This document shows, piece by piece, positions 26,096-33,634 of a stretch of DNA of 64,000 bases (positions within the stretch are counted from its first letter, which is position 1; each line of letters opens with the position of its first letter). The position numbers and the translations under genes were made by a program. Source of the stretch: DATHZQ01 sp965216945. Its GTDB lineage: Bacteria; Actinomycetota; Acidimicrobiia; Spongiisociales; UBA5794. The notes under the pieces are model-generated. The model did not search any database, was not told where the DNA came from, and was given only the letters and a program-made list of their open reading frames with translations. The stretch covers positions 3,658,001 to 3,722,000 of the forward strand of contig CBDCGU010000003.1 in the NCBI GenBank assembly GCA_965216945.1. The letters are read 5' to 3'.

Positions 26096-27247
26096 ATGCT
26101 TCGATTCCTCACGGCCGGTGAATCCCATGGGCCTGGTCTCGTCACGATCGTCGAAGGGCTGCCCGCCGGGCTTGCACTCTCTGCGGACGGGCTCGGAGCG
26201 GAGCTGGCCCGGCGCCGCCTGGGCTACGGGCGGGGTCGGCGCATGAGGCTCGAACGTGATGAGCTCGAGATCCTCGGTGGGGTGCGCTTCGGGCTCACCC
26301 TGGGTAGCCCCGTTGCGGTGCTGATCCGCAACACCGAATGGCCCAAATGGCAGACCGAGATGTCACCTGAGCCGGGAGAGTCCCGACGTCCGCTGACCAC
26401 GCCACGGCCGGGACATGCCGATCTCGCCGGGATGCAGAAGTACCACACCCGCGACGCTCGCAACATCTTGGAGCGCGCCAGCGCACGGGAGACGGCGGCA
26501 CGCACGGTTGCGGGGTATCTGGCCAAACGACTGCTGGCGACGATAGATGTCTCCGTGCTCAGCCATGTGGTCGCCATCGGCAGTGCCACGGCGCCCGCCG
26601 GCGCCGTACCGCTCCCCGATGATCTGAGCATGATCGATGACTCGCCGGTGCGCGCCTTCGACCGGGAAGCCGAGGCAGCGATGGTGAAGGAGATCGAAGC
26701 CGCCAAGGCCGATCGCGACACGCTGGGAGGCGTCGTCGAAGTTCTCGTGCACGGGCTGATGCCTGGTATCGGCAGCCATGTGCACTGGGACCGGCGACTC
26801 GACGCACGGCTCGCCGGGGCGCTGATGTCCATCCAGGCGATCAAGGGCGTCGATGTGGGCGACGGGTTCGCTTCGGCGGGGCGCCGCGGCTCCGCCGCCC
26901 ACGATGAGATCTATCACGACGGCGACGAGTTCTATCGCAAGACACTGCGCGCCGGGGGCATCGAGGGTGGGATGTCGGTCGGTGGACCGCTGCGGGTGCG
27001 GGCTGCGATGAAACCCATCTCCACAGTGATGCGGCCGCTCGACACCGTCGACGTGACGACCAAGGAATCCGACAAGGCGTTCCGGGAGCGGAGCGACGTC
27101 TGCGCCGTGCCGGCGGCAGGGGTCGTGGCCGAGCAGATGGTGGCGATCGTCGTGGCCCAGGAGGTTCAGCGGAAGTTTGGCGGGGACACGGTGGCCGACC
27201 TCACGACTTCGGTCGAGAGCTACCGGGCTCGCCTGGCCGCGTTGTGA
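26096..27247 (+). CDS. aroC: Chorismate synthase
   Basis: This 383-aa FMN-dependent enzyme makes chorismate from EPSP. Signatures are FLTAGESHGPGL (with His11), RRRLGYGRGRRM, TPRPGHADL, RDARNILERASARETAARTVAG and the C-terminal RSDVCAVPAAGVVAEQMVA. ATG 26096 gives MLRFLTAGESHGPGL and is preceded by a -10-like TACCAT; the open frame extends back to 25271 inside the previous gene. aroB follows after 34 nt with no aroK between. Confidence 0.97.
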   Translation: MLRFLTAGESHGPGLVTIVEGLPAGLALSADGLGAELARRRLGYGRGRRMRLERDELEILGGVRFGLTLGSPVAVLIRNTEWPKWQTEMSPEPGESRRPLTTPRPGHADLAGMQKYHTRDARNILERASARETAARTVAGYLAKRLLATIDVSVLSHVVAIGSATAPAGAVPLPDDLSMIDDSPVRAFDREAEAAMVKEIEAAKADRDTLGGVVEVLVHGLMPGIGSHVHWDRRLDARLAGALMSIQAIKGVDVGDGFASAGRRGSAAHDEIYHDGDEFYRKTLRAGGIEGGMSVGGPLRVRAAMKPISTVMRPLDTVDVTTKESDKAFRERSDVCAVPAAGVVAEQMVAIVVAQEVQRKFGGDTVADLTTSVESYRARLAAL

Positions 27248-27281
27248 CGTCTCGCGTGGCACAGGGCGCCGGGGAGCCTGC

Positions 27282-28325
27282 ATGGCTGTGATCACCGTCG
27301 CCGACCAGTCCGGCGTCGTTTCCGAGATCGTGATCGAGCGCGGTGTCACCCGACCCGAGTGCGTCCGCGCCAGAGTCGTACCGACCGACGAGACGTCGCA
27401 GCGCATCGCCGTCTTCGGCCAGCCCGGATCGGCGCCGCTGGCCCGCGATCTCGCCGCGACGGTCGAGGCCGAGCTCCGCATCCTGCCCGATCGTGACGCC
27501 GCCAAGACGCTGGCGGTGGTAGAGGAATGCTATCTGTGGTTGAACCACCTGCACTTCGCTCGAGGTGATCTCGTCATCGCCGTCGGCGGGGGGGCGCTCA
27601 CCGACGTGGTGGGCTTCGTCGCCGCCACCTACCTGCGGGGCGTCCCGCTCGTGTTGATCCCCACGACACTGCTCGGGGCCGTCGACGCCGCGATCGGCGG
27701 CAAGACGGGCGTGAACGTCGAGGGCAAGAACCTCGCCGGCGTCTTCCGTCACCCCGAGCGTGTTCTGGTCGATCCCGCGGTGATCGAAGCGACGCCCCTG
27801 GCTCTGCGGCGCGAGGGGGCGGCAGAGGCGGTCAAGGCCGGGCTCATCGGCGATCCCGATCTGGTTGAGATGTACCGGCGTCATGGCCTCGCCGCTCCCA
27901 TCGAACAAGTGCTGGAGCGAGCGGTGCGGGTCAAGGCCGGCATCGTTTCGACCGACTTTCGCGAGGCCGGCGTCCGTGCGCACCTCAACTACGGTCACAC
28001 CATCGGCCACGCGGTAGAGGTGGCCTGCGGGATCAGCCACGGAGAGGCCGTGTCGATCGGCATGGTGGCGGCTGCCGCCGTCGCGGAGCGGAAACTCGGA
28101 TTCACCGGATCGGCTGCGCATCGTTCCCTCCTCGAAGCGCTCGGGCTTCCCGTCGTGTCTCCCTACGTCGATGTCGCCGAGGTGCGCCGTTTGGTGCGCC
28201 TCGACAAGAAACGAGACGACACGGGCCTGCGGATGACGCTGCTGCAGGACGTTGCCAAACCGGTCGTCGTGCCGGTCGACGACGACGACGTGACCGTTGC
28301 CTTGCGTGCGATCGGGCTGAGCTGA
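27282..28325 (+). CDS. aroB: 3-dehydroquinate synthase
   Basis: This 347-aa NAD/zinc enzyme converts DAHP to 3-dehydroquinate. It carries VIAVGGGALTDVVGFVAATYLRG, PTTLLGAVDAAIGGKTGVN, EAVKAGLIGD and the zinc-binding LNYGHTIGHAVE plus SHGEAVSIGM. ATG 27282 follows a GGGGAG ribosome binding site. The common aroKB arrangement is broken because shikimate kinase is neither fused nor adjacent, and aroQ (3-dehydroquinase), often next, is also absent. Confidence 0.96.
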   Translation: MAVITVADQSGVVSEIVIERGVTRPECVRARVVPTDETSQRIAVFGQPGSAPLARDLAATVEAELRILPDRDAAKTLAVVEECYLWLNHLHFARGDLVIAVGGGALTDVVGFVAATYLRGVPLVLIPTTLLGAVDAAIGGKTGVNVEGKNLAGVFRHPERVLVDPAVIEATPLALRREGAAEAVKAGLIGDPDLVEMYRRHGLAAPIEQVLERAVRVKAGIVSTDFREAGVRAHLNYGHTIGHAVEVACGISHGEAVSIGMVAAAAVAERKLGFTGSAAHRSLLEALGLPVVSPYVDVAEVRRLVRLDKKRDDTGLRMTLLQDVAKPVVVPVDDDDVTVALRAIGLS

Positions 28326-28495
28326 CCGTGGTGTGGTGCCGTGGCTGCCGCTCACGCGGCGTTTGACCGGTCCGGGAACGAGAGTCGCGATCGTGAGCGA
28401 CGGCCGCGCGCCCGCTGCGCCCCGCCCAGGGCCGACTACCCTCCTCGCCGGATCCGCGCGGCTGTCCGGGCCGCTTCCACTCCGACGGAGGACCA

Positions 28496-29560
28496 GTGAA
28501 CCACGGCAACCGTGTATCTCGGCTCATGGGCCGGCTCGAACGCCCGTTGCTCATCACGAGCCTCGTCAACATCCGGTACCTCACCGGGTTCACCGGGACG
28601 AGTGCATTCCTGCTGGCCGGCCCGGAGCGCTCGGTGTTCGTCACGGATGGGCGCTACGTGGAGATGGCCGGTGAGCTGATGGCGTCGCTCCCCGGGGTCG
28701 AGTTGCAGCAGCACACCGGCCCGATCGCCGGGAAACTCGCCGAGCTCATCGGCGATGCCGACGCCGTGGACGTCGAGGCGGAACACATGTCGTGGGCATT
28801 CGCGCGGAGGCTGCGAGATGCAACCGAGACGAAGCTCGTTCCCGGCGGCGGCACGGTCGAGGCAATGCGTCGTGTCAAAGATGCCGACGAGGTGGCGGCT
28901 CTGCGCCGCGCTGCCGCCGCCGGCGACGCCGCCTTCTCCGTACTCGATGGGCTCCTCGACTCCGCCGAATGCGAGGGTGATCTCGGAGTGGCCCTCGTCG
29001 AAGCGATGCGCGAGGCGGGAGGTGAAGCGGCGGCTTGGCCTCCGATCGTCGCGGTGGGACCGAATGCGGCTCGGCCCCATCATCGCAGCGGGGAGGGTCG
29101 GATCGGCCAGCAAGGACTGCTGCTGATGGATTACGGGTGTGTGGTCGATGGCTACCACTCCGACATGACCCGAACCGTGTGGCTGGGCGACGGCGGAGAT
29201 GCCGGCATGGAGCGGGTCCACGCCGCCGTTCTCGCATCCAACGAAGCCGGGATCGCGGTGGTCGGGCCCGGGGTGCGCGCTCACGACGTCGACGAGGCGT
29301 GCCGGGCAGTGTTGCGATCTCACGACCTGGAGGAGCACTTCGTGCACTCGACTGGCCACGGCGTCGGCCTGGAGATCCATGAGGGCCCCTGGGTCAAGAA
29401 GAACTCTGAGGACATACTGGAACCCGGGCACGTCGTCACGATCGAGCCCGGTGTCTACATGCCAGGAGTAGGTGGTGTCCGGATCGAGGACATGGTGCTC
29501 GTCACCGAAGACGGCCACGAGGTGCTGACCCGATCGAAGAAGGAGATGCGACCGGCATGA
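28496..29560 (+). CDS. M24-family aminopeptidase (Xaa-Pro peptidase, PepQ/PepP-like)
   Basis: This 354-aa protein has an N-terminal creatinase-like domain (ITSLVNIRYLTGFTGTSAFLL) and a pita-bread catalytic domain. All five metal ligands are recognisable: Asp in LLMDYG, Asp in YHSDMTRTV, His in STGHGVGLEIHE, Glu in VTIEPGVY, Glu in GVRIEDM. Members remove N-terminal residues next to proline. GTG 28496 follows GGAGGA. TACCCT at 28437-28442 is a possible -10. It overlaps efp, the common pepQ-efp-nusB order. Confidence 0.93.
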   Translation: MNHGNRVSRLMGRLERPLLITSLVNIRYLTGFTGTSAFLLAGPERSVFVTDGRYVEMAGELMASLPGVELQQHTGPIAGKLAELIGDADAVDVEAEHMSWAFARRLRDATETKLVPGGGTVEAMRRVKDADEVAALRRAAAAGDAAFSVLDGLLDSAECEGDLGVALVEAMREAGGEAAAWPPIVAVGPNAARPHHRSGEGRIGQQGLLLMDYGCVVDGYHSDMTRTVWLGDGGDAGMERVHAAVLASNEAGIAVVGPGVRAHDVDEACRAVLRSHDLEEHFVHSTGHGVGLEIHEGPWVKKNSEDILEPGHVVTIEPGVYMPGVGGVRIEDMVLVTEDGHEVLTRSKKEMRPA

Positions 29561-30117
29561 TCTCGACCAATGACGTGAAGCCGGGTATGGCACTGAACCT
29601 GGACGACGGGTTGTATTCCGTGGTCGAGTACCAACACGTCAAGCCGGGCAAGGGCAAGGCCTTCGTGCGCATGAAGCTCAAGAGTCTCGACAGTGGGGCC
29701 GTCGTCGACAGGACGTTCCGTGCAGGTGAGAACGTTCCTCGGGCCATGATCAACCGGCAGGACTTTCAGTACCTGTACAAGGACGACATGGGCTTCAACT
29801 GCATGAACACCGAGACCTACGAGCAGATGACCGTCCCCGCCGAGCTCGTCGGTGACACGGCCGGGTATCTCGTCGAGGGCATGACCGTGCAGCTCAACCT
29901 CTTCGAGGGCAACCCGATCGGCATCGACCTTCCCGCCTCCGTGGAGCTCGAGGTGACGTATGCGGAGCCGGGTGTCAAGGGGGACCGGGTTTCCGGGGCA
30001 ACGAAGCCGGTCACGCTCAAGACCGGTTTGATCGTCCAGGCGCCGCTGTTCATCGAGCAGGGGGACATCGTGAAGGTGGACACCCGCACCGGGGACTACA
30101 TCACGCGGGTGTCGTGA
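29557..30117 (+). CDS. efp: Translation elongation factor P
   Basis: This 186-aa protein has three OB/KOW domains and relieves ribosome stalling at polyproline. The tip loop reads KPGKGKAF (29-36), with Lys32 and Lys34 near the position modified in other bacteria; no modification genes (epmA or earP) are in the window. Conserved FRAGENVPRAMI and the C-terminal GDIVKVDTRTGDYITRV are present. ATG 29557 overlaps the peptidase gene, and the stop overlaps nusB as GTGA. Confidence 0.97.
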   Translation: MISTNDVKPGMALNLDDGLYSVVEYQHVKPGKGKAFVRMKLKSLDSGAVVDRTFRAGENVPRAMINRQDFQYLYKDDMGFNCMNTETYEQMTVPAELVGDTAGYLVEGMTVQLNLFEGNPIGIDLPASVELEVTYAEPGVKGDRVSGATKPVTLKTGLIVQAPLFIEQGDIVKVDTRTGDYITRVS

Positions 30118-30485
30118 GCCAGGTCGAGGCGCGCGTGCTCGCCGTCCAAGCGCTGTATGCCGCGGACGCCCGAGATGTCTCGCCCGACACCTCCGGTCTG
30201 AGCGCCCGGGCCGGGCGCCTGGTGGAGGGTGTCTGGGAGCACCGGGCCGACGTCGATGCCGTGATCGGAAGGGTCGCACGGAGCTGGCGCATCGAGCGCA
30301 TGCCGCTCGTCGACCGCAACGTGCTCCGGCTTGGTGTGTACGAGCTGCTCTACACCGACACGCCTGTGGGGGTTGTCGTCTCGGAGGCGGTCGAGATCGC
30401 CAAGCAATACTCGACGGCCAAGAGCGGGGCATTCGTGAACGGCGTGCTCGGCAAGCTCGCCGACGAGCAGGCGAGGCTCGGCTGA
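30114..30485 (+). CDS. nusB: Transcription antitermination factor NusB
   Basis: This 123-aa all-helical protein binds rRNA boxA with S10. It is slightly short for the family but carries VEARVLAVQALYAAD, VDRNVLRLGVYELLY and the C-terminal FVNGVLGKLADE. GTG 30114 overlaps the efp stop. A boxA-like element precedes the 16S rRNA gene at the right end of this window, a likely target. Confidence 0.94.
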   Translation: MSQVEARVLAVQALYAADARDVSPDTSGLSARAGRLVEGVWEHRADVDAVIGRVARSWRIERMPLVDRNVLRLGVYELLYTDTPVGVVVSEAVEIAKQYSTAKSGAFVNGVLGKLADEQARLG

Positions 30486-30513
30486 CGCCGCACCGGTTGA
30501 GGACCGTCCCGTC

Positions 30514-30554
30514 ACACCCGGGCCAGAACGACTCACCCCGGCCAAAATGACACA
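30514..30554. repeat. Imperfect 20-bp tandem direct repeat upstream of the pyr promoter
   Basis: CACCCGGGCCAGAACGACTC (30514-30533) and CACCCCGGCCAAAATGACAC (30534-30553) match at most positions, with a 20-bp period. The second copy contains the pyr -35 hexamer. GGCCAAAATGAC resembles repeats I associate with ends of IS21-type elements, so this may be an insertion-sequence relic or a tandem operator. Confidence 0.55.
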
Positions 30555-30576
30555 GGTGTGATTCTTCTGCTACGGT
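30548..30576 (+). promoter_or_regulatory. pyr operon promoter
   Basis: TGACAC (30548-30553) and TACGGT (30571-30576) are separated by 17 nt. The predicted transcript starts near 30583, 8 nt before the PyrR-type hairpin. Confidence 0.65.
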
Positions 30577-30590
30577 CCAGCGACGACCGA

Positions 30591-30622
30591 CCTTTAAGCC
30601 TGGCCCTGTGAGGCCGGAAAGG
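30591..30622 (+). promoter_or_regulatory. PyrR-binding-type RNA hairpin in the pyr leader
   Basis: CCTTT (30591-30595) pairs with AAAGG (30618-30622). An inner GGCC (30602-30605) pairs with GGCC (30612-30615), closing the loop CUGUGA. The loop region CUGUGAGG fits the CNGNGAG consensus recognised by PyrR with UMP/UTP. The hairpin abuts the Shine-Dalgarno sequence GGGAGGAGGA (30621-30630), so PyrR binding should block translation, as described for mycobacterial pyrR leaders, rather than act through a terminator, which is not visible. Confidence 0.75.
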
Positions 30623-30635
30623 GAGGAGGAGCGCG

Positions 30636-30668
30636 ATGCGCAACCTCGTGGTGGACGCCGATGCGTGA
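30636..30668 (+). CDS. 10-codon leader minigene overlapping pyrR
   Basis: ATG at 30636, 5 nt after the strong GGGAGGAGGA ribosome binding site, opens the peptide MRNLVVDADA and stops at TGA 30666-30668. That is after the pyrR ATG at 30661, which is in another frame and has no ribosome binding site of its own. Ribosomes loaded at the minigene would terminate 5-7 nt past the pyrR start and could re-initiate there. This coupling would pass PyrR control of the leader ribosome binding site on to pyrR. Inferred from layout only. Confidence 0.55.
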   Translation: MRNLVVDADA

Positions 30669-31212
30669 GGTGATGGATGCACCGACGTTGACGCGGGTTC
30701 TGCGCCGTATCGCTCACGAGATCACCGAGTCCGGTGACGATCTCGACGGCCTGGTGATTCTGGGTCTGCGCACACGAGGGGTCCCACTCGGGAGGCGCAT
30801 CGGCGCCACAGTTGCAGAACTGAGCGGTGCCAGCGTGCCGGTCGGAGAGCTCGACGTTGCGCCGTTCCGTGACGATGTCGATGCGAGCGCCACCGCCCCT
30901 GGCTCCACGACGCACGTTCCGTTCTCCATCGCCGACCGCACCGTCGTGCTCGTCGACGACGTGCTCTTCACGGGCCGCACGGTACGGGCGGCGCTGGATG
31001 CGGTCGCCGAGCTGGGACGCCCTGCCCGGGTGCGTCTCGCCGTGCTCGTTGACCGGGGCCACCGTGAGCTGCCGGTGCGGGCGGACCATGTCGGCAAGAA
31101 CCTGCCCACGTCGCGGGCTGAGCACGTCTCCGTTCGGCTGGAGGAGACCGACGGTCACGAAGGTGTGTTCCTCACGGTCGCCGAACGAAGCGTGTCGGGC
31201 GGTGGCGGCTGA
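30661..31212 (+). CDS. pyrR: PyrR bifunctional regulator / uracil phosphoribosyltransferase
   Basis: This 183-aa RNA-binding attenuation protein of the pyr operon has a PRPP loop, VVLVDDVLFTGRTVRAALD, and the family N-terminus LTRVLRRIAHEI. It senses UMP/UTP and binds the leader hairpin just upstream. ATG 30661 overlaps the leader minigene; ATG 30673 (MDAPTLTRVL) is an alternative start with a weak GAGGT nearby. The C-terminus ends in a Gly-rich tail. The next gene is pyrC, so the usual pyrB is missing. Confidence 0.93.
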   Translation: MREVMDAPTLTRVLRRIAHEITESGDDLDGLVILGLRTRGVPLGRRIGATVAELSGASVPVGELDVAPFRDDVDASATAPGSTTHVPFSIADRTVVLVDDVLFTGRTVRAALDAVAELGRPARVRLAVLVDRGHRELPVRADHVGKNLPTSRAEHVSVRLEETDGHEGVFLTVAERSVSGGGG

Positions 31213-32486
31213 TGCCTTCGTCACCAATGGTGATCCGGGGAGGGCTCGTGCTCAGGGCGGGCGGTCCCGTCGTGGCCGACGTGCTGCTCCGGGACGGACG
31301 CATCGCCGCCGTCGGCTCCGCTCTGAACGCCGGCAGCGCCACCGAGCTGGATGCGGCCGGCTGCTGGGTTGGACCGGGGTTCGTCGATCTGCACACGCAC
31401 CTCAGGGAGCCTGGACAAGAGCACAAGGAGGACGTTGCCACCGGGTCTGCGGCGGCCGCCGCCGGCGGGTACACCGCCATCGTCGCGATGCCCAACACCG
31501 ACCCGGCGATGGATTCGGCGGGTGTCGTGGAAGCCGTCGCTGCGCGGGGGAGAGAGGTAGGCCTGGTCGAGGTCGTGCCGTCCGGCACTATCTCGGTGGG
31601 CCGGAAAGGCGAGAGACTGGCGCCAATCGACGAGTTGTGGGCAGCGGGAGTGCGGATCTTCACCGACGATGGCGATACCGTGACCGACTCCGCGCTTCTC
31701 CGCGTGGCGATGGAGCGGCTCGCAGACCTCGGCGGGGTCATCTCCCAACATGCGGTCGATGCGGGTCTGGCGGCCGGCGCCCATCTCAACGAGGGAGCCG
31801 TGGCGACCCGACTCGGCATTCGTGGCGTGCCCGCCGTGGCCGAGGAGATCGTCATCCACCGGGACGTGACGCTCATGCGGCTCACGGGCGCCCGCTATCA
31901 CGTCCAGCATGTGAGCACCGCGGGCGCCGCCGCGGTCATCGCCGCAGCCAAGGAGGAGGGACTTCCCGTGACGGCTGAGGTCACCCCACACCACCTCAAT
32001 TTCGAGGAAGGTGACGTGGGCGACGGTGACACGGCGTTCAAGATGATGCCGCCGCTGCGAACCGGGTCCGACGTCACGGTGTTGCGCAGCGCCCTGGCCT
32101 CGGGTCTGATCGATGCGGTTGCCACGGATCATGCTCCTCATGCCGACGACGAGAAGGCTCTGCCGTTCGACGAAGCACCACCGGGGGTGACCGGTCTCGA
32201 GTGGGCAGCGGCCGCCGTCAACACGGCGGTGGCATTGGACATCGAGCGCTTCTTCGATCGCATGGCGATCGCTCCCGCTCACATCGCACAGATCGACGAT
32301 CGCCACGGTCGTTTCGTCGAGCCGGGCGAGCCCGCCAACCTGGTGGTGTTCGACCCGGTGAGCGAATGGACGCCGACATCGACCCGCTCGCGATCGCACA
32401 ACAGCCCATATCTGGGCCGGCCGTGGCGGGGCGTCGTGCGACGCACCCTGCTGGCCGGGAGAACGACCCACGAGGAGAGTGCATGA
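31212..32486 (+). CDS. pyrC: Dihydroorotase (class I)
   Basis: This 424-aa zinc amidohydrolase cyclises carbamoyl aspartate to dihydroorotate. Metal ligands appear in VDLHTHLREPGQEHKED and YHVQHVSTAGA, TPHHLNF, and the catalytic Asp in ATDHAPHADDEK. The ATG overlaps the pyrR stop (TGATG). Aspartate carbamoyltransferase (pyrB), which in Actinobacteria and Firmicutes normally lies between pyrR and pyrC, is absent. The only transcarbamoylase in the window is the OTCase at 58397. Confidence 0.96.
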   Translation: MPSSPMVIRGGLVLRAGGPVVADVLLRDGRIAAVGSALNAGSATELDAAGCWVGPGFVDLHTHLREPGQEHKEDVATGSAAAAAGGYTAIVAMPNTDPAMDSAGVVEAVAARGREVGLVEVVPSGTISVGRKGERLAPIDELWAAGVRIFTDDGDTVTDSALLRVAMERLADLGGVISQHAVDAGLAAGAHLNEGAVATRLGIRGVPAVAEEIVIHRDVTLMRLTGARYHVQHVSTAGAAAVIAAAKEEGLPVTAEVTPHHLNFEEGDVGDGDTAFKMMPPLRTGSDVTVLRSALASGLIDAVATDHAPHADDEKALPFDEAPPGVTGLEWAAAAVNTAVALDIERFFDRMAIAPAHIAQIDDRHGRFVEPGEPANLVVFDPVSEWTPTSTRSRSHNSPYLGRPWRGVVRRTLLAGRTTHEESA

Positions 32487-33634
32487 CGGACGGGCACGTC
32501 GCTCTCGCCGACGGGACCGTGCTGTCCGGCGTCAGCGCCGGTGCGGCAGGCGTTGCGACGGGCGAGGTCGTCTTCACGACGGCGATGACCGGATATCAAG
32601 AGATTCTCAGCGATCCGTCCTACGCCGGGCAGATCGTCACCATGACGGCACCACACATCGGCAACTACGGCGTCGTCGACGCCGATGACCAAGCCGGGGA
32701 GCCGGCGTGCGCCGGGCTGGTGGTGCGATCGCTGACCGAGCGACCCTCCAACTGGCGGGCGGAGGGCTCGCTGCGGGACTATCTGCGGCGCAATGGGGTC
32801 GTTGCGATCACGGAAGTGGATACACGTCGCCTCACCCGCCACCTCCGCACCCGCGGAGCCATGGCGGCGGCAGTGGGGGCCGGGCAATCGCCCCAGGAGC
32901 TGGTGAGGATCGCCGCCCAACATGGGGAGATGACGGGCCGGGATCTGGCAACCGTCGTCTCTTGCGATGCGCCCTACGTGGTGGCGGCCGAGCCGCCGGC
33001 GAAGGCGCACATCGTTGCCTACGACCTGGGCATCAAGCGTGACATCGTCGACCAACTGGCGAGGCGGGGATTGGACGTGCAGGTCGTTCCCGCCGGAACG
33101 TCGGCGGCTTCCGTTCTCGCAGAACGACCCGACGGTGTGTTCCTGTCGAACGGCCCGGGCGATCCGGAACCCGTGGCGGCGACGATCGACGCCGTACGCG
33201 GCCTACTCGGCCGGGTTCCCATCTTTGGGATCTGCCTCGGGCACCAGATCCTCGGGTTGGCGCTGGGCGCCCGCACCTACAAGCTGCCCTTCGGTCACCA
33301 CGGCGCAAACCATCCGGTACGCCGGCTCGCCGATGGTCGGGTGGAGATCACCTCGCAGAACCATGGGTTCGCCGTGGATCTGTGGAGCTTGACCGGCGAG
33401 GAGGCGCCGCAACGACCCGACGGGGCTCTGCCGACTGCCGCGGAGCTGCCGGCGCAGGCCGACACCGCATTCGGGAGGGTGCAGCCCACACACCAGAACT
33501 TGAACGACGGAACGCTCGAGGGAATGGCGTGTCTCGACGTACCCGCGTTCTCCGTCCAGTACCACCCGGAGGCGGCGCCGGGCCCGAACGACACGCTGGC
33601 ATTGTTCGACGACTTCGCCGCGGTCGTGACCTGA
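32483..33634 (+). CDS. carA: Carbamoyl-phosphate synthase small (glutaminase) subunit
   Basis: This 383-aa subunit hydrolyses glutamine for CarB. The N-terminal domain has GEVVFTTAMTGYQEILSDPSYAGQIV. The class I amidotransferase domain has FLSNGPGDPEP, the nucleophile Cys in IFGICLGHQILGLA, and QYHPEAAPGPNDT for the His/Glu pair. ATG 32483 overlaps the pyrC stop (ATGA); the open frame extends back to 32201 inside pyrC without homology. The stop overlaps carB. Confidence 0.97.
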   Translation: MTDGHVALADGTVLSGVSAGAAGVATGEVVFTTAMTGYQEILSDPSYAGQIVTMTAPHIGNYGVVDADDQAGEPACAGLVVRSLTERPSNWRAEGSLRDYLRRNGVVAITEVDTRRLTRHLRTRGAMAAAVGAGQSPQELVRIAAQHGEMTGRDLATVVSCDAPYVVAAEPPAKAHIVAYDLGIKRDIVDQLARRGLDVQVVPAGTSAASVLAERPDGVFLSNGPGDPEPVAATIDAVRGLLGRVPIFGICLGHQILGLALGARTYKLPFGHHGANHPVRRLADGRVEITSQNHGFAVDLWSLTGEEAPQRPDGALPTAAELPAQADTAFGRVQPTHQNLNDGTLEGMACLDVPAFSVQYHPEAAPGPNDTLALFDDFAAVVT

